This document shows positions 15,326-25,512 of a DNA stretch of 64,000 nucleotides, in pieces (position 1 is the first letter of the stretch; every line of letters starts with the position of its first letter). This stretch comes from Actinomadura luzonensis (GTDB taxonomy: Bacteria; Actinomycetota; Actinomycetes; Streptosporangiales; Streptosporangiaceae). A model generated the notes under the pieces. It was given only the letters and a program-made list of their open reading frames with translations. It was not told the DNA's origin and ran no database searches. The stretch is from positions 6,019,001 to 6,083,000 of the forward strand of contig NZ_JAKRKC020000001.1 in NCBI RefSeq assembly GCF_022664455.2, read 5' to 3'. Position numbers and translations under genes: made by a program.

Positions 15326-16609
15326 GTGACGTCCTGGAAAGAGCATGCGATCTGGTGGCACGTGTACCCGCTGGGCTTCACCGGCGCCGAGACAGCCGCC
15401 CCGCCGCCCGGCGCCCCCGTCGCGCACCGCCTGCGCAAGCTGGAGGGCTGGCTCGACTACGCCCGCGACCTCGGCTGCTCGGGCCTGCAGCTCGGCCCGG
15501 TCTTCGCCGCCGAGACCCACGGCTACGACACGCTCGACCACTTCCGCATCGACCCCAGGCTCGGCGACGACGCCGACTTCGACCGCCTGGTGGCGGCCGC
15601 CCGCGCCCGCGGGCTGCGGATCGTCCTGGACGGCGTGTTCAACCACGTGGGCCGCGGCCACCCGTTCTTCGGCGACCCGGCGTACGCGCACTGGTTCGTC
15701 CGCGAGGGCGACGGGCACCGCGTGTTCGAGGGCCACCACGGGCTGGTCACGCTCAACCACGACCACCCCGACGTGCTCGACCACGTGGTCCGCGTCCTGG
15801 ACCACTGGCTGGCGCGCGGCGCGTCCGGCTGGCGGCTGGACGCCGCGTACGCGATGCCGGCCGCCTTCTGGCACAAGGCCCTCGCCCAGGTCCGCCCGCT
15901 GCACCCGGAGGCGTGGTTCGGCGGCGAGGTGATCCACGGCGACTACGCCGGCTACGTGGCCGAGAGCGGCCTCGACTCGGTCACCCAGTACGAGCTGTGG
16001 AAGGCCCTGTGGAGCTCGCTCAACGACGGCAACCTCTTCGAGCTGGCCTGGGCGCTGAAGCGGCACGACGCCCTGCTGGAGACGTTCGTGCCGCTGACCT
16101 TCGCCGGCAACCACGACGTCACCAGGCTCGCCAGCCGGCTCGACGACGAGCGCCACGTCGGCCACGCCCTCGCGGTGCTGTTCACGGTGGCCGGGCTGCC
16201 GAGCGTCTACTACGGCGACGAGCAGGGCTTTCGCGGCGTGAAGGAGGACCGGGCGGGCGGCGACGACGCGGTCCGGCCCGCCTTCCCCGACCGGCCGGAG
16301 GAGCTGAGCCCGGCGGGGTGGCCGGTCTACCGGCTGCACCAGCGGCTGATCGGGCTGCGCCGCCGCCATCCGTGGCTGGTGCGGGCGCGCACGAGCCTGC
16401 CCCATCTCACCAACACCACCGCCGCGCTGGAGAGCGCCGCACCGGAGGGCGCCGGGCCCGGTCGCGTCCTGACGCTGCTCAACGTGGGTGACGAGCCGTA
16501 CCGGTTCCCGCTGCCGGCCGCCGGGCTCGCGGTCGCGGACGCCTCGGAGCCGGGCGGCGACCCCTGCCTCGTCCCGGCGCACGGGTGGAAGATCCTCACG
16601 TTGGCCTGA
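15326..16609 (+). CDS. Alpha-amylase family (GH13) glycosidase
   Basis: This 427-residue intracellular retaining glycosidase is of the compact cyclomaltodextrinase/alpha-glucosidase-like type. The (beta/alpha)8 barrel starts at WWHVYPLGF and keeps the GH13 regions. These are DGVFNHVG (region I), GWRLDAAYAM with the nucleophile Asp (region II), WFGGEVIHG with the acid/base Glu (region III) and FAGNHDVTRL with the transition-state Asp (region IV). A short C-terminal beta domain follows. There is no signal peptide. The GTG start lies 7 nt after TACGCT (15313-15318), suggesting a leaderless mRNA, and no SD is visible. It lies 45 bp after parC on the same strand. Confidence 0.87.
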   Translation: MTSWKEHAIWWHVYPLGFTGAETAAPPPGAPVAHRLRKLEGWLDYARDLGCSGLQLGPVFAAETHGYDTLDHFRIDPRLGDDADFDRLVAAARARGLRIVLDGVFNHVGRGHPFFGDPAYAHWFVREGDGHRVFEGHHGLVTLNHDHPDVLDHVVRVLDHWLARGASGWRLDAAYAMPAAFWHKALAQVRPLHPEAWFGGEVIHGDYAGYVAESGLDSVTQYELWKALWSSLNDGNLFELAWALKRHDALLETFVPLTFAGNHDVTRLASRLDDERHVGHALAVLFTVAGLPSVYYGDEQGFRGVKEDRAGGDDAVRPAFPDRPEELSPAGWPVYRLHQRLIGLRRRHPWLVRARTSLPHLTNTTAALESAAPEGAGPGRVLTLLNVGDEPYRFPLPAAGLAVADASEPGGDPCLVPAHGWKILTLA

Positions 16610-16649
16610 TCCGGCCAGTGATATGGGCGCGGTTTTGGCCGATCATAGG

Positions 16650-16665
16650 CAGAGAGCGCTCTCTG
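16650..16665. promoter_or_regulatory. LacI-family operator upstream of the GH3 gene
   Basis: CAGAGAGCGCTCTCTG is a perfect 16-bp palindrome centred on GCGC. Its form is close to the CebR operator TGGGAGCGCTCCCA of Streptomyces (family knowledge). It ends 18 bp before the GTG start of a secreted glycosidase gene, where a bound repressor would block transcription or its early steps. Confidence 0.7.
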
Positions 16666-16682
16666 GATCGGGAGGTATCCCC

Positions 16683-19600
16683 GTGTTCCGCAGCAGACCC
16701 CCGTTATGGGCGGCGGCCCTTTCCCTGCTGGTGCCGCTGCTCGCCGTGCCGGCCGGCCCCGCGCGGGCCGCCGCCTCCCCCACTCTGGCCGACTTCGAGT
16801 CCGCCGGCGTCCCCGCCGGCGTGTCCGCCTGGGGCAACGACGCCGCCTCCACCCCCGTACTCACGATCGAGCCCGGGGCCGGCCGCCCCGGCGCCCCCGA
16901 CACCAACCACGTGCTCAGGAGCGGGTACGCCATCAGCCAGTGGGGCGGCTGGTCGCAGGACCTGGCGACCGCCCAGGACTGGTCCCCGTACGAGGGCTTC
17001 TCCTTCTGGGTGAAGGGCGAGGGCTCCGGCCGGCGGATCTTCTTCGAGCTCAAGGACGGCGGCTCCGGCCCGGGCGCCGCCGAGCTGTTCGAGTCGTCCT
17101 TCACCGACGACGCGGCAGGCTGGCGGCAGGTCAAGGTGCCGTTCGCGGACTTCACCCGGCGCGCCGACTACCAGCCGGGCGGCGCCCCCACCGACGGCGA
17201 GCTGGACCTGGTCGCCATGTGGGGCTACGCGATGCGCCTGCCCACCGCCTCCGGCACGCTGGAGTGGGACGACGTGGCCCTGTACGGCACCGCTCCCCCG
17301 CGCCCGGCCCGCCTGAGCACCGACCGGCCGGTCTACCCGGTCGACGAGAAGGCGGCGGCCAAGGTGAGCGTCACGGTCACCACGGCCACCGGCGCGCCCC
17401 TCGCGGCCGACCTCGCCGTCACGTACCGGACCGGAACGGGCACCGCCACCCCCGGCAAGGACTACACCCCCGCCGAGGGCACGCTGACCTTCCCCGCCGG
17501 CACGCCGTCCGGCTCGGCGCGGTCGTTCACCGTCACGATCCTCAAGGACGGCGAGGACGAGGTGGCCGAGACCATCCCGGTCGAGCTGTCCGCCGCCGGC
17601 GCCCGCCCGCCCGCCGAGGCCCCCGTCATCGTCGTCAACGCGCACGGGCTGCCGTACCTGGACGCCCGCCGGCCGGTCCGCGAGCGCGTCGCCGACCTGC
17701 TGGGCCGCATGACGACGGAGGAGAAGGTCGGGCAGATGACCCAGGCCGAGCGCCTGGCGCTGGCCAAGCAGAGCGACATCGCCGCCTACAAGCTCGGCTC
17801 GCTGCTGTCCGGCGGCGGCTCCACGCCCACCCCGAACACCCCCGAGGCGTGGGCCGACATGGTGGACGCCTTCCAGCTCCAGACCCGGCAGACCCGGCTG
17901 CAGGTGCCGCTGATCTACGGCGTGGACGCGGTGCACGGCCACAACAACGTGGCCGGCGCGACGATCTTCCCGCACAACGTCGGCATGGGCGCCACCCGCG
18001 ACCCCGATCTGGTGGCGCGGGAGGGCGAGGTCACCGCCCGCGAGGTCAAGGCCACGGGCGTCCCGTGGGACTTCGCGCCGTGCCTGTGCGTCTCTCGCGA
18101 CGACCGCTGGGGCCGCGCCTACGAGTCGTTCAGCGAGGACCCGGCGCTGGTCAGCCGCATGACCACGATCATCGACGGCCTCCAGGACCACGGCGTGCTG
18201 GCCACCGCCAAGCACTACGTCGGCGACGGCGGCACCGCCTACGGCTCCTCCACCAGCGGCGACTACACGATCGACCAGGGCGTCACCAGGGTCACCCGGC
18301 AGGAGCTGGAGGCGATCCACCTGGCGCCGTTCGCCGCCGCGGTCCGGCGCGGCGTGGGCAGCGTGATGCCGTCGTTCTCCAGCGTCGACCTCGGCGACGG
18401 GCCGGTGAAGATGCACGCCCACAAGGAGCTGATCACCGACGTGCTGAAGGGCCGGCTCGGCTTCAAGGGCTTCGTCGTCAGCGACTGGCAGGCCATCGAC
18501 CAGATCCCCGGCGACTACCCGAGCGACGTGCGCACCTCGGTCAACGCCGGCCTCGACATGATCATGGTGCCGTACGCCTACCCCGACTTCGTCGCGACGC
18601 TGCAGGCCGAGCTCGCGGCCGGACGGGTGCCGATGTCGCGGGTGGACGACGCGGTCGCGCGCATCCTGACCCAGAAGTTCCGGCTGGGCCTGTTCGAGCA
18701 CCCGTACGCCGACCGCACCCACCTCGGCGAGGTCGGCTCCGCGGCGCACCGCGCGGTGGCCCGCACCGCCGCCGCCCGGTCCCAGGTGCTGCTGAAGAAC
18801 AACGGCCGGCTGCTGCCGCTCAGCCGGAACGCCAAGGTGTACGTGGCCGGCTCGAACGCCGACGACATCGGCAACCAGAGCGGCGGCTGGACGATCACCT
18901 GGCAGGGCTCGTCCGGGCCGATCACGCCCGGCACGACCATCCTCCAGGCCATCCGGCAGCGGGCCGCCTCCGTGACGTACTCGCGCGACGCCTCGGCCGG
19001 CCTCGCCGGGCACGACGTGGGCGTGGTCGTCGTCGGCGAGACGCCGTACGCGGAGGGCTTCGGCGACGTCGGCCGCCAGGGCCGCACGCTGGAGCTGTCG
19101 GCCGCCGACCGGGCCGCCGTGGACAAGGTGTGCGGGGCGATGAAGTGCGTCGTGCTCGTCGTCTCCGGCCGGCCGATGCTGCTGGGCGACCTGTCGGGCG
19201 TCGAGGCCGTGGTGGCCGCCTGGCTGCCCGGCACCGAGGGGGCCGGCGTGGCCGACCCGCTGTTCGGCGCGGTCCCCTACACCGGGCGGCTGCCGTTCAC
19301 CTGGTTCCGCTCGGTGGACCAGATCCCGATCAACGTGGGCGACGCCGCCTACGACCCGCTGTTCCCGTACGGGTGGGGCCTGCGCACCGACCCGGCCCGC
19401 GACCGGCTCAAGGCGGCGCGTGACAAGCTGGCCGCCGGCGACGGCCCGGCCAGAGCCGCCGCGGCGGCGCTGACGCTCGCCCTGGCCGGGCGCCTCTGGA
19501 ACGCCGACGGCTCGGTGCGCGACGCCCGGGCGGTCCTCGCCGCCGTGGGCGCCGCCGCGTCCCTGCTGGAACGCTCGCGGACGGCCGCCTTCGCCCAGCA

Positions 19601-19739
19601 GGACGCCGTCGTCTCGGTGGCGCGGGACCTGGCGCAGGACGCGGGCCGGCGGCCCGGCCTGCAGGCCACGGCCGACCACGAGCTGGCCGCCGGGCACCTG
19701 AGGAAGGCGGTGGACCTGCTGGCCCAGGCCGCCCGCTGA
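16683..19739 (+). CDS. Secreted modular GH3 beta-glycosidase with CBM11-like and Calx-beta modules
   Basis: The protein has 1018 residues. A signal peptide (residues 1 to about 32, LWAAALSLLVPLLAVPAG, ending ARAAAS) is followed by a CBM11-like carbohydrate-binding module (about 35-205; GYAISQWGGWSQDL, FSFWVKGEGSG). A Calx-beta domain comes next (about 215-315; TYRTGTGTATPGKDYTPAEG). The GH3 catalytic barrel starts at MTTEEKVGQMTQ and has the nucleophile Asp in GFVVSDWQAID. The GH3 C-terminal domain supplies the acid/base region. The last ~120 residues are an Ala-rich helical tail of unknown use. It probably releases glucose or xylose from beta-glucans outside the cell. The GTG start has GGGAGG 7 nt upstream. 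The LacI-type operator above suggests sugar-dependent derepression. Confidence 0.88.
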   Translation: MFRSRPPLWAAALSLLVPLLAVPAGPARAAASPTLADFESAGVPAGVSAWGNDAASTPVLTIEPGAGRPGAPDTNHVLRSGYAISQWGGWSQDLATAQDWSPYEGFSFWVKGEGSGRRIFFELKDGGSGPGAAELFESSFTDDAAGWRQVKVPFADFTRRADYQPGGAPTDGELDLVAMWGYAMRLPTASGTLEWDDVALYGTAPPRPARLSTDRPVYPVDEKAAAKVSVTVTTATGAPLAADLAVTYRTGTGTATPGKDYTPAEGTLTFPAGTPSGSARSFTVTILKDGEDEVAETIPVELSAAGARPPAEAPVIVVNAHGLPYLDARRPVRERVADLLGRMTTEEKVGQMTQAERLALAKQSDIAAYKLGSLLSGGGSTPTPNTPEAWADMVDAFQLQTRQTRLQVPLIYGVDAVHGHNNVAGATIFPHNVGMGATRDPDLVAREGEVTAREVKATGVPWDFAPCLCVSRDDRWGRAYESFSEDPALVSRMTTIIDGLQDHGVLATAKHYVGDGGTAYGSSTSGDYTIDQGVTRVTRQELEAIHLAPFAAAVRRGVGSVMPSFSSVDLGDGPVKMHAHKELITDVLKGRLGFKGFVVSDWQAIDQIPGDYPSDVRTSVNAGLDMIMVPYAYPDFVATLQAELAAGRVPMSRVDDAVARILTQKFRLGLFEHPYADRTHLGEVGSAAHRAVARTAAARSQVLLKNNGRLLPLSRNAKVYVAGSNADDIGNQSGGWTITWQGSSGPITPGTTILQAIRQRAASVTYSRDASAGLAGHDVGVVVVGETPYAEGFGDVGRQGRTLELSAADRAAVDKVCGAMKCVVLVVSGRPMLLGDLSGVEAVVAAWLPGTEGAGVADPLFGAVPYTGRLPFTWFRSVDQIPINVGDAAYDPLFPYGWGLRTDPARDRLKAARDKLAAGDGPARAAAAALTLALAGRLWNADGSVRDARAVLAAVGAAASLLERSRTAAFAQQDAVVSVARDLAQDAGRRPGLQATADHELAAGHLRKAVDLLAQAAR

Positions 19740-19751
19740 CGCCTTCCCGGC

Positions 19752-20126
19752 TCAGCTCACGCAGAGGCAGAACGGGTGACCGGCCGGATCGAGGAAGACG
19801 CGGAAGTCGTCGTCGCCCTCGTCCGGCTGGTGCTCGTGCTTGACCGCGCCGATCTCCAGCGCCCGCTTCTCGGCCTCGTCCAGGTCGCTCACCAGCAGGT
19901 CGAGGTGGATCTGCTGCGGCCGCTCCGGATCGGGCCAGGTGGTGGGGCGCAGGTCGGGGGCGAGCTGGAAGGCCAGGCGCTTGGGCGCGCCGCCGTCACT
20001 GATCACCACCCAGTCGTCCTCCACCGACGTGATCGGCCAGCCCAGCAGCTTGGAGTAGAACTCGGCCAGGCCCTTGGGGTCGGGCGTGTCGAGCACGACG
20101 GTGCGGAACTCCGCGATGCCACTCAT
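19752..20126 (-). CDS. VOC (glyoxalase/bleomycin-resistance) family protein
   Basis: This 124-residue protein has two beta-alpha-beta-beta-beta units: FRTVVLDTPDPKGLAEFYSKLLGWP and then QQIHLDLLVSDLDEAEKRA (read in parts), ending HPFCLCVS. Metal ligands may include the His of QIHLDL. Members bind or isomerise small metabolites or drugs, and the substrate is not readable from sequence. Two adjacent ATGs exist. The second is preferred because GAGGTG lies 4 nt upstream of it but only 1 nt from the first. It is convergent with the GH3 gene, 12 bp apart. Confidence 0.83.
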   Translation of the reverse strand: MSGIAEFRTVVLDTPDPKGLAEFYSKLLGWPITSVEDDWVVISDGGAPKRLAFQLAPDLRPTTWPDPERPQQIHLDLLVSDLDEAEKRALEIGAVKHEHQPDEGDDDFRVFLDPAGHPFCLCVS

Positions 20127-20190
20127 CATTCACCTCTGAGACGTCGAAGGGGGTCGTGTCGTCCGGGCGCCCGGGGACGAAGATGGTGCC

Positions 20191-20754
20191 ATGGCCGTCA
20201 ACTCGCACATGGTCCCGCTCGGCACCCCCGCGCCCGCCTTCGACCTGACCGCCGTCAGCGGCGGCAGCGTGTCCCTGGGAGACCTCAAGGACTCCCCCGC
20301 CACGCTCGTGGTCTTCCTGTCCAACCACTGCCCCTACGTCCGGCACATCGAAAAGGCTCTCGGCGCGCTGGCCGCCGAGTACGGCGCCCGGCTGTCGATC
20401 GTCGCGATCTGCAGCAACGACGCCGTGAACTACCCGGACGACGACCCGACACACCTGGCCGAGCAGGCCGCGCGGGCCGGCTTCGGCTTCCCGTACCTGC
20501 TGGACGACACGCAGGAGGTGGCCAAGGCGTACCGGGCCGCCTGCACGCCCGACTTCTTCCTGTACGACTCCGGGCTCCGCCTGGCCTACCGGGGCGAGTT
20601 CGACGGGTCGCGGCCCGGCAACTCCGTGCCGGTGACCGGCGCGTCGCTGCGGGCCGCGATCGACGCCGTGCTGGAGGGCGAGCCCGTGCCCGGGGAGCAG
20701 CGGGCCTCGCTCGGGTGCGGCATCAAGTGGAGGCCGGGCAACGAGCCCGCCTAG
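20191..20754 (+). CDS. Thioredoxin-fold redoxin (AhpC/TSA-like), single-Cys type
   Basis: This 187-residue protein starts with the redoxin signature PLGTPAPAFDLTAVSGGSVSL and has FLSNHCPYVRHIEKAL in place of a CxxC site, so only one Cys lies at the active position. A later ACTPDFFLYD holds the cis-Pro segment. NHCPYV proteins of this kind are a distinct thioredoxin-like subfamily. Reductase or peroxidase activity is plausible but not shown. No SD is seen; GAAGAT ends 6 nt before the ATG and may act as the -10 of a leaderless mRNA. Confidence 0.82.
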   Translation: MAVNSHMVPLGTPAPAFDLTAVSGGSVSLGDLKDSPATLVVFLSNHCPYVRHIEKALGALAAEYGARLSIVAICSNDAVNYPDDDPTHLAEQAARAGFGFPYLLDDTQEVAKAYRAACTPDFFLYDSGLRLAYRGEFDGSRPGNSVPVTGASLRAAIDAVLEGEPVPGEQRASLGCGIKWRPGNEPA

Positions 20755-20760
20755 GAGCCG

Positions 20761-21060
20761 TCAGGCGGCCATCGCGGCCGGGAGGGCGAGCAGCAGCTCG
20801 TGCGGCTCGCCGCCCTCCCACCGCCGCACCAGCCTCGCGCCGGCCTCGCCGGGATCGAACGTCCCCGACGCGAAGCAGCCCACTTCCGCCAGCATGAGGA
20901 TGAGCGGGTCGTCCTCGGGCAGACCCGCCGCGTACGCGGCGGTGTCGAGGAGGGCCAGCGCGCTGCGGGCGTTGCGGCCGCCGTCGTTGGCCTCCACGCG
21001 GTCGAGCTGACGCCGGGCCTGGGCACGGAGATACGCGGCGAGCGATTCGGACCTACTCAC
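20761..21060 (-). CDS. Small hypothetical protein
   Basis: This 99-residue protein is rich in Ala, Leu, Arg and Glu and predicted to be mostly helical. It has a single Cys (EVGCFASG), no membrane segment and no signal peptide. I do not recognise a family. Reality is supported by a GTG start with GAAGAAGG 6 nt upstream and by high-GC third positions in this frame. It converges with the redoxin gene, 6 bp between the ends. Confidence 0.65.
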   Translation of the reverse strand: MSRSESLAAYLRAQARRQLDRVEANDGGRNARSALALLDTAAYAAGLPEDDPLILMLAEVGCFASGTFDPGEAGARLVRRWEGGEPHELLLALPAAMAA

Positions 21061-21204
21061 GACAAACCTTCTTCGATCACGTACAAAGGGCTACGACATC
21101 ATCACGCATGGTGACATGATTTCGTCGGAGGTTTGCGAAGTCCGGCCCGTGTCGCCCTCCCCCCGGTGTCCGCGCACCTGCTGACATGGGGGATCATCGG
21201 TGCC

Positions 21205-21699
21205 ATGAGTGCGTTCGACGACCTGTATGCCGCCAACGCTGAGTTCGCGAAAGACTTCGCCGGCTCCGACCTCACCGGCCGCGCCGCCCGCGGCCTCGCC
21301 GTGGTCACCTGCATGGACTCCCGCATCGACCCCCTCGGCCTGCTCGGTCTCAAACCGGGCGACGCCAAGATCCTCCGCAACGCCGGCGCCCGCGTCACCG
21401 ACGACGTGCTGCGCACCCTGGTGCTGGCCGTCTGCCTGCTCGGCGTCGAGCGGGTGCTCGTCATGCCCCACACCGACTGCGGCATGACCAAGGCCACCGA
21501 CGCCGACGTGCACGCGCTCGCCGCCCAGCGCGGGGTCGACACCCGCAGCCTGGAGTTCCACACCATCGCCGACCAGCAGGCCACGCTCCGGCACGACCTG
21601 ACGCGCATCAGGACGAGCCCGTTCCTGCCGGAGGGCATGCCGGTGGCGGGCGCGGTCTACGACGTGCACTCGGGCCGCCTCGCCCCGGCCGACTTCTGA
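21205..21699 (+). CDS. Beta-class carbonic anhydrase
   Basis: This 164-residue zinc enzyme interconverts CO2 and bicarbonate. The ligand set is visible as Cys in VVTCMDSRID (with the Asp/Arg dyad) and His and Cys in MPHTDCGMT. The length fits the short actinobacterial clade. The ATG is 7 nt after GATCAT (21192-21197), so it is probably leaderless. An upstream in-frame start at 21133 would add 24 untypical residues. The stop codon is the first base triplet of a 17-bp tandem repeat. Confidence 0.9.
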   Translation: MSAFDDLYAANAEFAKDFAGSDLTGRAARGLAVVTCMDSRIDPLGLLGLKPGDAKILRNAGARVTDDVLRTLVLAVCLLGVERVLVMPHTDCGMTKATDADVHALAAQRGVDTRSLEFHTIADQQATLRHDLTRIRTSPFLPEGMPVAGAVYDVHSGRLAPADF

Positions 21700-21777
21700 G
21701 GCCGACCGCCTTGTGAGGCCGACCGCCTTGTGAGGCCGACCGCCTTGTGAGGCCGACCGCCTTTAAGGCCGATCGCC
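21697..21777. repeat. 17-bp tandem repeat starting at the carbonic anhydrase stop codon
   Basis: The unit TGAGGCCGACCGCCTTG occurs four times without gap (21697, 21714, 21731, 21748; the last copy has a changed end). A degenerate partial copy follows, to 21777. The first three bases are the TGA stop of the carbonic anhydrase gene, and each copy brings another TGA. Confidence 0.9.
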
Positions 21778-21876
21778 GGGAACCCCCGGCGGCACGGCGC
21801 CTCAGATCATCCGTCCCCTGTCCGAGATCCCTCCGGAGGCCTCGTAGCGCCTCCAGAGGCCCGCACACGCGCGAAC

Positions 21877-21905
21877 GGCCCCTTCCCCATACCGGGGGAG
21901 GGGCC
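21877..21905. terminator. Strong bidirectional hairpin between carbonic anhydrase and parE
   Basis: GGCCCCTTCCCC pairs with GGGGGAGGGGCC over 12 bp (one T-G pair) around a 5-nt loop. It lies between two convergent genes and has only short T runs next to it, as is common for actinobacterial terminators. Confidence 0.8.
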
Positions 21906-21963
21906 GTGGCGTTTCGGCCGTCCTGAAGCCGCTTTCAGGCCCTCGGCGGCCTTCCGGGCGCTC

Positions 21964-24030
<2,067 letters not shown>

Positions 24031-24279
24031 TCCAGCTCCCCTGGTGTTAAGCATCGAACACGTGTGCGTAGCTTACCGTTCTTCCCTTGCGGACGCGTAC
24101 AAGCTTGCCATGGCGGCACGTTTGCCGTTACCAACCGGCTGATCGTCATTACTTTCGGACACATTCCGCTCTGGGCGTACAGAGGAGGAGGTTGGGAAGC
24201 CCCACGTCCGGTTAGATGTTGTTCCAAGTGACTGACCGCCAGATCCTCGCTTCGGCGGGGGTGACCCGAAAGGCGATAC

Positions 24280-24510
24280 GTGACTGGAGCTCTCGCCCCC
24301 GTTAAGCCGCTGACGGCCCTCGACCGCTGCGACCGCTGCGGCGCCCAGGCTTACATTCGCGCGACCCTGCCCGTGGGCGGGGAGCTGCTGTTCTGTGCCC
24401 ACCACGGGCGTCAGCACATTGCGGCGCTGCGCGACAAGGGCGCCGACATCCTGGACGAGTCGGCTCGCCTCAGCAAGACCCCGACGATTGCCCCCAACGA
24501 CGAACGCTGA
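24280..24510 (+). CDS. Small zinc-ribbon-like protein (DUF7455 type)
   Basis: This 76-residue protein has a CxxC pair in RCDRCGAQA (about residue 17) and a CxHH pair in LFCAHHGRQH (about 38), a likely zinc site, followed by a charged helix. It matches the short protein found next to parE and the principal sigma gene in many actinomycetes. Its function is unknown. The GTG start has GAAAGG 6-7 nt upstream. A strong terminator follows. Confidence 0.85.
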   Translation: MTGALAPVKPLTALDRCDRCGAQAYIRATLPVGGELLFCAHHGRQHIAALRDKGADILDESARLSKTPTIAPNDER

Positions 24511-24560
24511 CCCGCAAGCGGCGCTCGCCGTGTTGAGATAACCACATAAAGCACAACCGG

Positions 24561-24593
24561 ACGGCGGCCCTGGGCATTGCCCGGGGCCGCCGT
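24561..24593 (+). terminator. Rho-independent terminator after the DUF7455 gene
   Basis: ACGGCGGCCCTGGGC pairs with GCCCGGGGCCGCCGT (15 bp, one T-G pair) around a 3-nt ATT loop, followed by TTCGC. It lies 50 bp after the gene and also before the end of the convergent GNAT gene. Confidence 0.88.
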
Positions 24594-24674
24594 TTCGCAT
24601 GCCCGGCGCCGCTCCCACCCGCTGCGGAATCGTTACCAAGGCATGACCGGGGCCGCCTTTCCTGGAGGCTCCCT

Positions 24675-25448
24675 TCACCTGACCCGGTAGTGGTAGCGGG
24701 CCGTGACCTCGAAGCCCTCGCGCCGGTACAACGACTGCGCGGCCTGGTTCGGGGCGGTGACCACCAGGTAGGCGGAGCCGGCGCCGGCGTGGCGGGCGAG
24801 CGCCCGCAGGATCGTCCGCGCCAGGCCGCGCCGCCGCGCCTCAGGGCGGGTGGCCATGCAGTAGATCCCGAGCGTGCCGCCCTGGGGCACCGCCCGGCCC
24901 ACGGCCAGCGTCTCGCCGTCCTCCTCGTAGGCGGCGTACCAGGCGGGGACGCCGGCGCAGATGCGGGCGGCGTGCGCCAGGCCGCTCTCGTAGCGGCCGT
25001 CCACCGACCACCAGGTGTCGAGCCAGCCGGCCCACGGCCCGTCCTCGATCCTGACCCGCCCCTCGGCTCCGGCCTGCTCCTCGGCTCCGGCCTGCTCCTC
25101 GGCCCCGGCCCGCTCCTCGGCCCCGGCCCGCTGCGCCTGGCCGGGCGGCACGAGCGACGGGGCGGCCATCACCAGCGTCGGGTCCACCCGCTCGTACCCT
25201 CTGCGTTCCAGCTCCTCGTCCAGGCCGGGCGTCGCGCCGGGCCCCATGGAGAAGACGCAGCGCTGCCCGCGCTCGCCGTAGAACGCCTCGGCCGCCCCGA
25301 TCGCGGCCCGCAGATCGGCGGGACGGCCCAGGGGCAGCACCGAGTTGGCCCGCTTGGTCACCCCGCCCGCGTACCGCAGGATCCATCCGTCGTGCGCGCG
25401 CTGTTCGTACGCCGGCCACGCTTCATGGACAAGCAGGTCGAAATCCAC
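24675..25448 (-). CDS. GNAT family N-acetyltransferase
   Basis: This 257-residue protein has a divergent N-terminal half (LVHEAWPAYEQRAHDGWILR) and a C-terminal GNAT core (about residues 130-257). The core has the acetyl-CoA loop ATRPEARRRGLARTILRAL and the end LYRREGFEVTARYHYRVR. The substrate is unknown. An in-frame 18-bp repeat (25062-25133) makes an Ala-Gly-Ala-Glu-Glu-type linker of four units between the halves. The GTG start lies 6 nt after TACGCT (25455-25460), suggesting a leaderless mRNA. It is divergent from yaaA across 64 bp. Confidence 0.85.
   Translation of the reverse strand: MDFDLLVHEAWPAYEQRAHDGWILRYAGGVTKRANSVLPLGRPADLRAAIGAAEAFYGERGQRCVFSMGPGATPGLDEELERRGYERVDPTLVMAAPSLVPPGQAQRAGAEERAGAEEQAGAEEQAGAEGRVRIEDGPWAGWLDTWWSVDGRYESGLAHAARICAGVPAWYAAYEEDGETLAVGRAVPQGGTLGIYCMATRPEARRRGLARTILRALARHAGAGSAYLVVTAPNQAAQSLYRREGFEVTARYHYRVR
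25062..25133. repeat. 18-bp in-frame tandem repeat within the GNAT gene
   Basis: There are four copies of CTCCTCGGCTCCGGCCTG-like units, with small changes, in the coding sequence. They encode a six-residue Ala/Gly/Glu/Gln/Arg unit in a linker, a length polymorphism candidate. Confidence 0.8.
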
Positions 25449-25512
25449 CCGCGCAGCGTAGCCGACGGGTCACGACCGAGGCCGGGCCAGGCCGCCCATA
25501 AGCTAGTGACCT
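25449..25512. promoter_or_regulatory. Divergent leaderless promoters of the GNAT and yaaA genes
   Basis: On the minus strand, TACGCT (25460-25455) ends 6 nt before the GNAT GTG. On the plus strand, TAAGCT (25499-25504) ends 8 nt before the yaaA GTG. Neither gene has a convincing SD, so both transcripts probably start at or within 1-2 nt of the start codon. Confidence 0.6.
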
